The notes below the pieces were generated by a model. It was not told the origin of the DNA. It saw only the letters and a list, made by a program, of their open reading frames with translations, and did not search any database. A DNA stretch of 64,000 bases from Emergencia timonensis. Lineage in GTDB: Bacteria > Bacillota > Clostridia > Peptostreptococcales > Anaerovoracaceae. A program made the translations under genes and the position numbers. This document shows, one piece after another, positions 34,588-43,310 of the stretch (positions within the stretch are counted from its first letter, which is position 1; the number at the start of each line of letters is the position of its first letter). The stretch spans positions 558,001 to 622,000 of the forward strand of contig NZ_FLKM01000009.1 of the NCBI RefSeq assembly GCF_900086585.1, in the 5' to 3' direction.

Positions 34588-35285
34588 GCTTCCTCGTCCT
34601 CCTGTTCTTCATCAGAAAGCCCGTCCCCCTCGTCCTCGTCGTAATCGTCAAAATCGAAATCTTCAAGGTCGGTGTCGCCCTTGACGTTCTGCTTTGGCTT
34701 CATAAACTTAAAATAATAGAACGCGCCCCCGCCGCCAAGAAGTGCCACGACAAGGAAAAGCACAAGCCCGCCTGTATTGCCTTTCTCTTTGGGCTGCTCT
34801 GTTGGTTTCTCGGTTTCCGGCTCCGCTTCCTTGCCGCTGCAAGCGGTCATGTTGTCCTTGCAGACAGGGCAGCTCACATTTACCTTTCCGGCTTCGCATT
34901 TATCGGTGCAACTGCAAACGGCGGGCGGGGCTGCTTCGGTGCTTCCGTCCTCCATAAGTGCTAAGAGGTCGGCTTCGTCCACTTGATTAAGGAAATGTAC
35001 GGTGTCCTCGCCCTCGTCGTCCCGGTCAATGAGGATATAAAAGTAATTGCCGTTTTTGGTCGTTACGGTGATAAGCTGCTTGTTGCCGCCGAAATCGTCT
35101 ACAAGGGTCGCGTTCCCGTCCGGGGTAAGGGGTTCTTCCTTTTGGGGTTCCTCGTAGACAACGCCGCTGTCGTTGGTGTCGTCCTCTCCCTCCGGGGTCT
35201 GTGCAAAAGCGGTGACGGAAAAGCCGCCCATAAGTACAAGGGCGGCGCAAAGTGCGGTCAAGGTTCTAAGGATTTTCTTATTCAT
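34584..35285 (-). CDS. DUF4366 membrane protein (CD1107-type)
   Basis: A 233-residue exported protein. From ATG 35285 (GGAGG upstream) it has a signal peptide (MNKKILRTLTALCAALVLMG), an extracellular part with cysteines (CSCTDKCEAGKVNVSCPVC), one membrane segment near residue 170-190 (LVLFLVVALLGGGGAFYYF) and an acidic cytosolic tail. This layout matches DUF4366 proteins of C. difficile CTn elements, thought to be part of the transfer channel. The start overlaps the DUF4315 stop. A longer frame to 35468 has no ribosome site. Confidence 0.88.
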   Translation of the reverse strand: MNKKILRTLTALCAALVLMGGFSVTAFAQTPEGEDDTNDSGVVYEEPQKEEPLTPDGNATLVDDFGGNKQLITVTTKNGNYFYILIDRDDEGEDTVHFLNQVDEADLLALMEDGSTEAAPPAVCSCTDKCEAGKVNVSCPVCKDNMTACSGKEAEPETEKPTEQPKEKGNTGGLVLFLVVALLGGGGAFYYFKFMKPKQNVKGDTDLEDFDFDDYDEDEGDGLSDEEQEDEEA

Positions 35286-35556
35286 TCTCGGTGTCCTCCA
35301 TTTCTTCGGTGTCATGGTCTGCGGGTTCTGCGGGGTAGCCCGGCGCGGCTTCCATACCCGGAATACCGCCCCCGGAAAGCATAGCGGAAAGCTCATGCGG
35401 GGAAAGGCGCATGGAGCGCACAAGCTGTACGATTTGCAGGTTTTCCGCTTCGGTTTTCTGCGCTTCAAGCCCCCTTAATCTGTTCTGGTACTCGGTGATT
35501 TTCTCGCGGGTCTTTGCAATCTCTTTGTCGATACGTTCAATTTTGTTCATAGCCAT
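35278..35556 (-). CDS. DUF4315 family protein
   Basis: Ninety-two residues: a coiled-coil N-terminus (KIERIDKEIAKTREKITEYQNRLRGLEAQKTEAEN) followed by LQIVQLVRSMRLSPHELSAMLSG and an acidic tail. This is the DUF4315 pattern, always found next to DUF4366 in these ICEs. AAAGGAG precedes ATG 35556; a TTG one codon earlier is possible. Structural role in transfer is inferred. Confidence 0.88.
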   Translation of the reverse strand: MAMNKIERIDKEIAKTREKITEYQNRLRGLEAQKTEAENLQIVQLVRSMRLSPHELSAMLSGGGIPGMEAAPGYPAEPADHDTEEMEDTENE

Positions 35557-35594
35557 CAATAAATTTCTCCTTTCAGATTTTCATTTTTTTGTTG

Positions 35595-37742
35595 TCAGTT
35601 CCAATTCATTAAGCCGTAGCCCTTGATACAGGAGTAATTGACGGGGTAGCTCTTTATCTTGCAGGCGTCGCCGGAATTGCCCTCGACGGTATAGACGCGC
35701 TCCCCGTCCGTTCCGATAACAAGCCCCACATGGTCTGCGCTCCCGTCCCCGTCCCAGTCGAAAAAGATAGCGTCGCCGGGGGCGATATTCTCATAGCCCC
35801 TCGCGCCCCATTGCCCGCGTGACTGGAACCAGGGTACGCCCTGTGACTGGCACCCGGCAAAGCGCGGCTCGCTCTTTCCGGCTTGATTGTAGCACCATGA
35901 AACGAAACAGGCGCACCATTCCACGCGGCTGTTAAATCCGTACCAGCTCCAAAAGGGTCGCCCGCCCACGTTGCCGACTTGCCGCTTCGCAAGGTCTACA
36001 ACGGCGGTGTTGCCGGGGCGTGTGCCGTTTACAAGCTGTACGCCGCTTAAATCCTCGGACGCGCCCATATCGGGGGAGCCGCCGCCGAAAATCAGCGGTT
36101 TGTTTCCGCTTGTTTCCAGATAGACGCGGTACATTTCAAGCTGCTGTGGCGTTAGAAGTTCCTCCGCAATCTCGGAAATGGGCTTGTTCGTCAGCTTCAC
36201 GTTGAGGATATGGTACTCGTAGGGTACTTCCTCGGTGGTCGTTTCCCCTGTTTCCGGGTCTGTGCTTGTTTCTGTGCGGTAGCGGATTTCCGTTTCTTCT
36301 GTCAGCGTCAAAGTGTACTGCATGGCAAAGACGCGATTTAGCTCTGCCTGTGCGCTCTGCGGGGTGTAGGTCTGCAAAAGGGCGGTGAGGTAGGACGCTA
36401 ACTCATGGGGGTTATGCCCGATACTGTCAAGGTCATAGCGGTATTCGTCATAGCCGGGGTGGGTGCTTTCGATATTGTCAATCTGCTGCTGAAGCTCGTT
36501 TTCCTTTGCGGCGTAATTGTTCTCCGTCGCCACAAGGTCGCTGTCCTCCGACGTGTAGGAAGTCCCAAGTATGCCGTTCATCAAGCCGGAGAACATGGAA
36601 CCGCAAGAGGAAAGCCCCGCCGATACCATGATGAATAAGAGCAGCGCGGCAACGGCGATACATACGCCCGCCGGGTGCCGCCCTACAAAAGCGATTGCCT
36701 TTTTTGTTTCCTCGGCGGTCTTTTTTGCCGCCTTGCGGGTGTTCTCTGCGGCTTTCTGCGCCGTTTTTGCGCCGCCTTTCCTTGCCGACTTTGCATACTG
36801 CCGCTTGATTTGCTGCTTCTGCATGAAGCGGGAAAGGGGATTGCCCGCAATCTGCGGATTGTCATGCAGGGCTTTATGGTACTGGAAATCCACATTCGCC
36901 TTGAACGCCGCTTTCTCTGCCTTTGCCGCCGCCCGGTAGGGTTTGAGCTTGTGGCTGTGGTAGCCCTCCTTGACTTTCCGCGCCCCGTACTTTGCGCCGC
37001 GCTCTGCCAGTTCTTCGGATTTGTGCGCCCCCTCAACGCCGGAATTGTCCTTTTCAACGGAATGTATCTTGTTGTGGACGAAAATACCCGCTTCCTGTGC
37101 GGGGCGGGATAGCGGGTTATTGTGGGGCTTATTCTTTCCTATGGGCTTTTCCTGTTCCTCAAAATGTAGGCGGGTCTTGCCTTTCCCGGTGGCTTCATCA
37201 AAGGTGCGCTCCCGTACAAGTTTCTTTTCTTTGGGGATAGCCGCCTTTGCCGCGTCCAGACGGTCGGCTGCTTTGTCCGATTTTCGGATATACCTTTCAA
37301 GCTCCGGCGTTGCCCGTTCCTCGTCGGTAAACTGCAAGCGGGAAGATTTTTCTTTTGCTGTGGCTTCTGCCTGTGCTTTCCTCGCCGCCTTTTTGCTCGC
37401 CTTTCTGGTACGCGCCCCGTCGATACGTTCCAAGACGCGCTCGGCTGCTGCGGTGTCCTGTTCCCGTTCTGCCCCCGGCGCATGGGGAAGCGGCGGCGTG
37501 TCGGTTAAGGGCGGGGAAGTTGCGCCGCCCGGTAGGGGCTGCGCTGCCTGTTCCGGCTGCGGTGGGGCTTCGGTCTTTGCAAAGTCCGCGTCCCTTATCC
37601 GCTTGCTGATACGTTTCTTTTTCCCGGTAGCGGCGTTTACCTCGACAGCCCCCTCGCGGGTCATTTTCTGCGTGACTTTTTCACGCGCCTTATATTGTTT
37701 TATGTGTCTGTCCCTCCAATCCGCGCCCTTGCAAGGGCGCAA
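35595..37742 (-). CDS. CHAP-domain cell-wall hydrolase of the transfer apparatus (CD1108-type)
   Basis: A 715-residue protein with a long basic cytosolic N-terminus (about 1-355), one membrane segment (VCIAVAALLLFIMVSAGL, near 358-375), a stalk and a C-terminal CHAP amidase/endopeptidase domain. The catalytic cysteine is in VEWCACFVSWCYN and the histidine in ADHVGLVIG. Such enzymes open the donor wall for the mating channel. The ATG at 37742 lies 43 bp inside the methylase gene without a clear site; GGAGG near 37714 fits no usual start, and ATG 37664 is the alternative. Confidence 0.88.
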   Translation of the reverse strand: MRPCKGADWRDRHIKQYKAREKVTQKMTREGAVEVNAATGKKKRISKRIRDADFAKTEAPPQPEQAAQPLPGGATSPPLTDTPPLPHAPGAEREQDTAAAERVLERIDGARTRKASKKAARKAQAEATAKEKSSRLQFTDEERATPELERYIRKSDKAADRLDAAKAAIPKEKKLVRERTFDEATGKGKTRLHFEEQEKPIGKNKPHNNPLSRPAQEAGIFVHNKIHSVEKDNSGVEGAHKSEELAERGAKYGARKVKEGYHSHKLKPYRAAAKAEKAAFKANVDFQYHKALHDNPQIAGNPLSRFMQKQQIKRQYAKSARKGGAKTAQKAAENTRKAAKKTAEETKKAIAFVGRHPAGVCIAVAALLLFIMVSAGLSSCGSMFSGLMNGILGTSYTSEDSDLVATENNYAAKENELQQQIDNIESTHPGYDEYRYDLDSIGHNPHELASYLTALLQTYTPQSAQAELNRVFAMQYTLTLTEETEIRYRTETSTDPETGETTTEEVPYEYHILNVKLTNKPISEIAEELLTPQQLEMYRVYLETSGNKPLIFGGGSPDMGASEDLSGVQLVNGTRPGNTAVVDLAKRQVGNVGGRPFWSWYGFNSRVEWCACFVSWCYNQAGKSEPRFAGCQSQGVPWFQSRGQWGARGYENIAPGDAIFFDWDGDGSADHVGLVIGTDGERVYTVEGNSGDACKIKSYPVNYSCIKGYGLMNWN

Positions 37743-38659
37743 TACTCGGCGTTTATCTCAATGCCTATATAATGCCTGTCAAGCTGCTTTGCGGCTGCCC
37801 CCGTCGTGCCGCTGCCGAAAAAGGGGTCAAGCACAACGCCGCCTTTCGGACAGCCCGCCTTGATACAGGTTTCGGCAAGTTTTGGCGGGAACGCGGCGAA
37901 ATGCCCGCCCTTGTAGGGAACGGTATTGATAAGCCACACGTCCCGCCTGTTCCGCATGGTCGGCATGAGGGCTTCGTCGTAGTAGCTGCCGCTTCGCGCC
38001 CGGTTAAGCCCCTGTACGTTCCCCTGTCCGGGTACTTCGTCCGCATATTTCTGTCCCGCGCTGCGCCCGGTGCGGTACCGCGCCGCCGTTGTGGGGGCTA
38101 ACGGCTCGGCTATGGCGGCTGCGTCATAAAAATACTTCTTTGACTTCGTAAGCAGAAAGATATGTTCATAGCAGCGGGTAGGGCGGTCTTTCACGCTCTC
38201 CGGCATGGGGTTTTCTTTCTGCCAGATAATGTCGCTCCTTAAATACCACCCGTCAGCGCGTAGGGCAAAAGCTAAAAGCCAGGGAATACCGATTAAGTCC
38301 TTTTGTTTGCAGCCGGAAACGCGGTTGTTTCTTGCAATCTGCTGTCCGTTTCTCCCTTTCGGGTTCTTCGGGTCTGCATGGTAGCCTTTATTTCCTGTGC
38401 CGCAGTAGGTGTCCGCGATATTCAGCCAGAGCGTACCGTCAGAACGCAGTACCCGGCGCAGTTCGCGGAAAACCTCGGTCAGCCTGTCAATGTACTGCTC
38501 CGGCGTGTCCTCCCGCCCAATCTGCATATCAAGCCCGTAATCCCTAAGCGCATAGTAGGGCGGGCTTGTGACGCAACAGTGTACGCTTTCCTCTGGAAGC
38601 TCCCGCAAGGCATAGAGCGCGTCCCGGTTGATAATGGTGTCTGTCCTTAATTTTGTCAT
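37700..38659 (-). CDS. Orphan beta-class DNA methyltransferase
   Basis: A 319-residue site-specific methylase (N6-adenine or N4-cytosine). The catalytic TSPPYY is near residue 32 and the SAM motif DPFFGSGTT near 283; this order marks the beta class. No restriction enzyme gene is nearby, so it probably marks ICE DNA against host restriction, in line with the antirestriction protein in the same operon. It overlaps VirB4 by 4 bp and the CHAP gene by 43 bp. Target sequence is unknown. Confidence 0.92.
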   Translation of the reverse strand: MTKLRTDTIINRDALYALRELPEESVHCCVTSPPYYALRDYGLDMQIGREDTPEQYIDRLTEVFRELRRVLRSDGTLWLNIADTYCGTGNKGYHADPKNPKGRNGQQIARNNRVSGCKQKDLIGIPWLLAFALRADGWYLRSDIIWQKENPMPESVKDRPTRCYEHIFLLTKSKKYFYDAAAIAEPLAPTTAARYRTGRSAGQKYADEVPGQGNVQGLNRARSGSYYDEALMPTMRNRRDVWLINTVPYKGGHFAAFPPKLAETCIKAGCPKGGVVLDPFFGSGTTGAAAKQLDRHYIGIEINAEYCALARARIGGTDT

Positions 38660-41094
38660 GCTTCGCCCACTTCCTCCGGCTTCGTCGTCATTACCCGGTA
38701 AAGCTCGGTGTCTTTCGGGAAGCGGTCTACAAAGGGCAGCACCACGTTCCCGTAGAAGATAAGCCCCTCGCCCGCTTCGGTGTGGGTGACATACTTCATC
38801 TGCTGCGGGGAGATGTTGAGCTGCTTTGCAAGGATAGCCCGGTCGCCCGCCGCCTGATTGAGCATGAGGACAAAATCAGAGTTTTCAAAGATATTCTCCA
38901 CTTCGCGGGAAGCAAGCAAATCCTTGACGTTCTGCGTAATGGCTGTGGGTATGCCGCCCCATTTTCTGAAACGCTTCCAGATTTCAACGGAATAGGCGGC
39001 GGTCTGTTCCTCTTTCAAGAGAAGATGAAATTCGTCCATAAAATACCGGGTGGATTTCCTTTCTGCCCGGTTGACGGTGACGCGGTTCCATACCTGGTCC
39101 TGCACAATGAGCATACCTAACTTTTTGAGCTGCTTCCCAAGCTGCTTGATGTCAAAGCAGACAAGGCGGTTAGAAAGTTCCACGTTGGTACGGTGGTTAA
39201 AGACGTTCAAGCTGCCGGAAACGTAAAGCTCCAATGCCGCCGCGATACGCGCCGCTTCCGGCTCCGGCTGCTTCAAAAGCTCGTCGTAGAGGTCGCCCAA
39301 GATAGGCATTTTCTCCGGGTCGGGGTCTGCAAGGAAAGGGCGGTACACGTTCCTAACGGCGCGGTCAATGACGGTCTTATCGACGGGCTGCAAGCCCTCC
39401 TTGCCGCCGATTACAAGCTCGCAGAGGGAGAGGATAAAGTCGGATTTCAGCGCAAGGGGGCTGTCGTCCTCGGAATAGTTGAGGTTAATATCCATAGGGT
39501 TCACATACTGGGGCTTCCCGTCAATGCCCTTGCCCGTAGGCGATAACCGTATCACTTGCCCGTCAAGCCGCTGCACAAGGGAAAAATACTCTGCTTCCGG
39601 GTCGCAGATAATTATGTCGTCGTCGGTAATGAGGAAAGCGTTTGTCATTTCCCGTTTGGCGGCAAAGGATTTCCCGCTTCCCGGCGTACCCAAGATTAAG
39701 CCGTTGGGGTTCTTTAGCTGCTTGCGGTCGCAGAGTATCATGTTGTTAGACAGGGCGTTTAAGCCGTAGTACAAAGCCGCGCCCGTCTGGAAAAGCTCCT
39801 GTGTGATAAAGGGGATAAAGATAGCGGTGCTTGACGTGGTAAGCCCTCTTTGAATGGGGATAAGGTTCTCCCCAAGCGGTACAGAGGACATAAGCCCCGC
39901 TTCCTGTTGGTAGTCAAGGCGGGTCAAGGCGCAGTTGTTCTTCTGTGCAATGCCCGCCGCCGCGAATACGTCATTTTCCAGTTTCCGCTTCGTGTCCGCC
40001 ATGTTCACCACAAGGAACGTCAAGAGGAACATTCTTTCATTCCGGCTCTGCAAGTCCTGTAAGAGGTTCTTCGCTTCGCTGCCGAACGTGGCAAGGTCGG
40101 ACGGGATTATATCCATGTCGTAGCCGCTGCGTACCGCTTTTTTCTGTTCCTCGATTTTCATTTTGTCAAGGTCGGTGATTTTCCGCTTGATTGTCTTTAT
40201 GGCTTCGGTCTGGTCGATACTGTGGATATGCAGATTGACGATAACGCCCGTTTCCAAGTCCAGAATATCCGATAAGATACGGTCGTTTAATTCCGGCGCA
40301 AGGATTTCAAGGAATGAAACCGCGCCGATTTTGCGCCCCATGCGGAAATAACGCCCCTCGCCAAAACGGAAAGAGGATGGGGCGATAAAGTCCTTTGTGG
40401 AAAGCCCGGACGGGGCAAGCCATGAAAAATCAAAGGCAAACTGCCCGCCCTCCGGGTGGAAAATGCCATGCAGCATTTTAAGGCGTTCATAGCCTGTCAT
40501 GGGGCGGGCAGACACGCCCAAGAGCTTAAAGTTGTTGAGTACGTCCGTTTCGATACGGGCAAGGCGGGATTTCGCCGCGCCCAGACTGTCGGCTTCAATG
40601 GCAAAGGTGATATATTTTGCTTTGACAAGCCCGTTGTTTCCCTTTGCAAGCTGGTTTTTCAGCATATTCCGGTATTCTGTGCGGATAGAGTTGAAAGCGT
40701 CCTCCTGTGCCGGGATATTGACCGCCTTTTCCGCTTCGCCCCGCTGCGTCCCCTGATTGATGAAAGAGAGCTGCACCGAAACGGAAGCGTCAAAGTAGTT
40801 GAGGAAGTCGCACCAGTTCTCAAAAATGGCGGTCTTGTCGTCTGCCTGTGCAAGCTGATAGTTAATATCTTCAAAGGCGACGGTCTTTGAGTATTTCCGT
40901 CCCGTAACCTTGCAGATACCGTCCGGGTACATCTGGATATAGGGGATTGTCTGCTGTGCGGTGTGGGCTTTCCCGTCGCCCTTTGCCTGTCTGATGATTT
41001 CCGCAATCTGCTTTTTCTCGGCGCGGGTGAGCTTGCGGGGCGGGTTAGGCTTTGCGCTTCCCGCCGCGCTGTTTCTTCGTGTTTCCTTTTGCAA
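38656..41094 (-). CDS. VirB4/TraC-type conjugation ATPase
   Basis: An 812-residue AAA+ ATPase that powers the type IV secretion channel. Walker A GTPGSGKSFAAKREM is near residue 440, Walker B FMDEFHLLL near 690. The N-terminal half is the VirB4 scaffold domain. I choose TTG 41094, 9 bp after AAGGAGG; the longer frame (TTG 41115) has no site in front. It overlaps the prgI gene by 50 bp. Confidence 0.93.
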   Translation of the reverse strand: MQKETRRNSAAGSAKPNPPRKLTRAEKKQIAEIIRQAKGDGKAHTAQQTIPYIQMYPDGICKVTGRKYSKTVAFEDINYQLAQADDKTAIFENWCDFLNYFDASVSVQLSFINQGTQRGEAEKAVNIPAQEDAFNSIRTEYRNMLKNQLAKGNNGLVKAKYITFAIEADSLGAAKSRLARIETDVLNNFKLLGVSARPMTGYERLKMLHGIFHPEGGQFAFDFSWLAPSGLSTKDFIAPSSFRFGEGRYFRMGRKIGAVSFLEILAPELNDRILSDILDLETGVIVNLHIHSIDQTEAIKTIKRKITDLDKMKIEEQKKAVRSGYDMDIIPSDLATFGSEAKNLLQDLQSRNERMFLLTFLVVNMADTKRKLENDVFAAAGIAQKNNCALTRLDYQQEAGLMSSVPLGENLIPIQRGLTTSSTAIFIPFITQELFQTGAALYYGLNALSNNMILCDRKQLKNPNGLILGTPGSGKSFAAKREMTNAFLITDDDIIICDPEAEYFSLVQRLDGQVIRLSPTGKGIDGKPQYVNPMDINLNYSEDDSPLALKSDFILSLCELVIGGKEGLQPVDKTVIDRAVRNVYRPFLADPDPEKMPILGDLYDELLKQPEPEAARIAAALELYVSGSLNVFNHRTNVELSNRLVCFDIKQLGKQLKKLGMLIVQDQVWNRVTVNRAERKSTRYFMDEFHLLLKEEQTAAYSVEIWKRFRKWGGIPTAITQNVKDLLASREVENIFENSDFVLMLNQAAGDRAILAKQLNISPQQMKYVTHTEAGEGLIFYGNVVLPFVDRFPKDTELYRVMTTKPEEVGEA

Positions 41095-41446
41095 TCGCTG
41101 ATACCTCCTTTTCAAGTTTTCTCTGCCGTTCTAAGACGGAATAAAAGTTGTCTGTCCTGTATGGTCGTTCTTTGGGGGCTATGAATTTCGTCCGTATGAT
41201 GTTCTTCACCACCACTTCAAGGGGCTGTCCATGCTTTTCATACATGGCGAACAGGAAACAGGGCAGCATGACGGCAATCATAGCCATAGACGCAAGGCTT
41301 GTGCCTGTGCTGTCTTTGAGCAGAAAGAAAAGCGGAAGCCCTAACAGGAGAGCTACCGCAAAACATACAATCTGCCGTTTGGTAAGGTTGAAAGCTACTT
41401 TTGTCTTGACTTTGGATAAGTCTTTGGGTACGGGTACATACGCCAA
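41045..41446 (-). CDS. PrgI family membrane protein
   Basis: A 133-residue VirB3-like protein with two membrane segments (about 24-43 and 50-70), between MAYVPVPKDLSKVKTKVAFNLTKRQI and PLEVVVKNIIRTKFIAPKERPYRT, the PrgI family pattern. It sits directly before VirB4, as usual, and probably anchors that ATPase. AAAGGAGG precedes the ATG. Confidence 0.93.
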   Translation of the reverse strand: MAYVPVPKDLSKVKTKVAFNLTKRQIVCFAVALLLGLPLFFLLKDSTGTSLASMAMIAVMLPCFLFAMYEKHGQPLEVVVKNIIRTKFIAPKERPYRTDNFYSVLERQRKLEKEVSAIAKGNTKKQRGGKRKA

Positions 41447-41623
41447 GTGGAAACCTCCTTTCTCTGGGTTTTTTGCTGCTGTAAGTTCCCATAGGGGTAA
41501 TCAAGGCAAAGGTCAATTTCTGCCCTTTGCCCGTCCCTATTCTATGGGGTTTTCCCGCGTCAAGGTCGGGTAGTATTTTCGCCGCTTTGCTCTGAAAATC
41601 TCCACCCTACCCTTGACACGCCG
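41447..41623. other. Short gap with inverted repeats
   Basis: Between virB6 and prgI. GTCAAGGTCGGGTAG (about 41557-41571) pairs imperfectly with CTACCCTTGAC (about 41606-41616), and CCCATAGGGG / CCCTATTCTATGGGG lie further right. They may fold in the transfer mRNA; there is no T run on the minus strand. Confidence 0.4.
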
Positions 41624-42493
41624 CTAATGCGCGGAGAAAATCGACTTCGCCAGTGCGCCGGATTTGAACAGGGAGAAACAGAGGATAACGGTATAGGCTG
41701 CAAGGGAAAAAATCGCGCTGTGCAGGTTGTCCGCTATTATCATGTTGTTCACCAAAACCGCGTAAATGCCGACGCATATCATTATGAGGAAGCCTTGAAA
41801 GCCAAGCGCGAACAGGGATTTTAGGTAGTTGTTCCCTATCTGTCCCCATTCCCGATTAGTCATTGTTGCGAACGGGATAGGCGATACCGAACAGTAAAGG
41901 TAAATTTCTATCATTCTGCCGTAGAGGATAACGGTTATCAGTACGGACATGATTTTCATGCACAAGCTCACAAGGCTTGTTTCCATGACAAGTAAGAGCA
42001 GTTCGGGGATTTCCATAGCGTCAAGCCCGCTTTGCATGGAAGCAAGGGCGGCGGCAACATCAATCTCTGTGCTGCCGCCGATTACCCCCGCCGCGCCGGA
42101 AACAACGTGCTGCGCCATATCGAACACCGCCATAGTGATGTCAAAGGTGTGCGTCACAAGGTAGACTGCCACAAACGCCTTGAACACCCACTTGAAGAAC
42201 ATGGAAGTGTCAACGTCGTGCATATTGTTCTTTTCCGTTACCATGCTGATAAGCTCATAGCATAGGACGTAGGTAATGACAAGCCCCGCAATGGGTACGA
42301 TTACATTCTCACTAAGCGTCTGTATCATGGAGAATATATTTGCGTTCCACCCTTGCGGGGTCTGCCCTACCTCTGCGGCGATAGTGCCGACTTTCTCGTT
42401 TACGTCCCCGAACATAGTTGACAGATTACCGTTTATGGCTCCTATGAGGATTTCCTTTATCCATTCGTTAATCGCGTCAAGTATGCTCTGCAT
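41624..42493 (-). CDS. VirB6/TrbL-like channel protein (CD1112-type)
   Basis: A 289-residue polytopic membrane protein with six or so membrane segments and the N-terminal MQSILDAINEWIKEILIGAINGNLSTMFGDVNEKVG seen in the CD1112 family of clostridial ICEs. It forms part of the inner-membrane mating channel. It follows the pilin-like Maff2 gene after 19 bp. Confidence 0.9.
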   Translation of the reverse strand: MQSILDAINEWIKEILIGAINGNLSTMFGDVNEKVGTIAAEVGQTPQGWNANIFSMIQTLSENVIVPIAGLVITYVLCYELISMVTEKNNMHDVDTSMFFKWVFKAFVAVYLVTHTFDITMAVFDMAQHVVSGAAGVIGGSTEIDVAAALASMQSGLDAMEIPELLLLVMETSLVSLCMKIMSVLITVILYGRMIEIYLYCSVSPIPFATMTNREWGQIGNNYLKSLFALGFQGFLIMICVGIYAVLVNNMIIADNLHSAIFSLAAYTVILCFSLFKSGALAKSIFSAH

Positions 42494-42512
42494 AAGCCTT
42501 TACCCGCGCTTC

Positions 42513-42728
42513 TTAACCGAACAAGCCGGAAAGCAGCGGTACAAGGGTCATGCCGATAAGGGCAACGCCGCCGCCCGCCATAAGCTGCTTCATGCCCTGG
42601 CTTTTCGCGCCCGGATTGTCGTTGCCGTAGCCTTCCATGAGGTTAATCACGCCCCAGATACCAAGCCCGGCTCCAAGTGCTACAACAAGGGTCTGCAAAA
42701 CGTCTACTGCGCTATTGAAAAATGCCAT
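42513..42728 (-). CDS. Maff2 family protein (VirB2/pilin-like)
   Basis: Seventy-one residues with two hydrophobic helices (VDVLQTLVVALGAGLGIWGVINL and LMAGGGVALIGMTLVPLLSGLF), the layout of Maff2 and VirB2-type pilins. AAAGGAT precedes ATG 42728. It probably forms part of the surface or channel structure. Confidence 0.88.
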   Translation of the reverse strand: MAFFNSAVDVLQTLVVALGAGLGIWGVINLMEGYGNDNPGAKSQGMKQLMAGGGVALIGMTLVPLLSGLFG

Positions 42729-43139
42729 AAATATATCCTTTCTGCCGCGTCTGCGGCTGTCCGGCAAGCGGACAAAAGGCGGTCAGCGTATGGTCGCCGC
42801 CGCATAAAAAAACCGCCCTCTGGTAAAGGCGGCTGTCCCCGCGCTGCGTAAGTCCTGCGGCGCGGCGGTATTCAGTTGTAAGGGGTGCGGCTCCTGCCGC
42901 TGTGTACTGCGCCGGAAAGTGGGGGCGCGTATCATGTAGCCGGTATGGATAGATGTGATTGCTTCAATCGCTCCTTTCTGTGTCCCGCTGTGCTGCCGGA
43001 CGTTTTTTTCAGACTTGCGGGAAGTGAATAGCTTGCGTAGCAAGGTGTTCGCTTCCCGCAAGTTCACAAAGGGGTAGCTGCCGCAAGGCAGCGTAGGGGA
43101 AGTGTAGCTTCCCCTGTCCCCCGGCGGTCTGCCATGCTG
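42729..43139. other. Structured non-coding region between traG-side genes and maff2
   Basis: About 410 bp inside an otherwise gapless operon. It is full of hairpins: CTTGCGGGAAG (43014-43024) with CTTCCCGCAAG (43052-43062), CTGCC-GCAA-GGCAG and GGGGAAG-TGTA-GCTTCCCC just right of it, and GCCGCC/GGCGGC-like runs at the left. No frame in it has a ribosome site. It may raise or lower expression of the abundant pilin-like protein downstream. Confidence 0.55.
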
Positions 43140-43310
43140 TCACTGTTGCGGGATAAGCCCCCGGCGCGTGACATACTCCGTTGCAAAACGGCGGTGTTCC
43201 GCTTCCTTTTCCCGCCAATACTCCCATAATGCAGCGTCGGCGGCTTCCGCAACATTCATTAAAAACCGTTCAAGCTGCTTTTGTTTTTCCTCTGCGCTAC
43301 GTTTCCTCAT
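43140..43310 (-). CDS. 56-residue helical ICE protein
   Basis: MRKRSAEEKQKQLERFLMN followed by VAEAADAALWEYWREKEAEHRRFATEYVTRRGLIPQQ. AGGAGG lies 9 bp before ATG 43310, inside the end of traG, which it overlaps by 14 bp. It is charged and helical with no known domain. The ribosome site and overlap support translation. Confidence 0.65.
   Translation of the reverse strand: MRKRSAEEKQKQLERFLMNVAEAADAALWEYWREKEAEHRRFATEYVTRRGLIPQQ

Noticed and set aside
36970..37863. 297-codon frame antisense to the CHAP gene and methylase
   Set aside because: Shadow frame: Ser/Arg/Cys-rich composition without a domain or ribosome site.
42783..43067. 94-codon minus-strand frame in the structured transfer-operon gap
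   Set aside because: No ribosome site and the sequence is explained by hairpins; no family resemblance.
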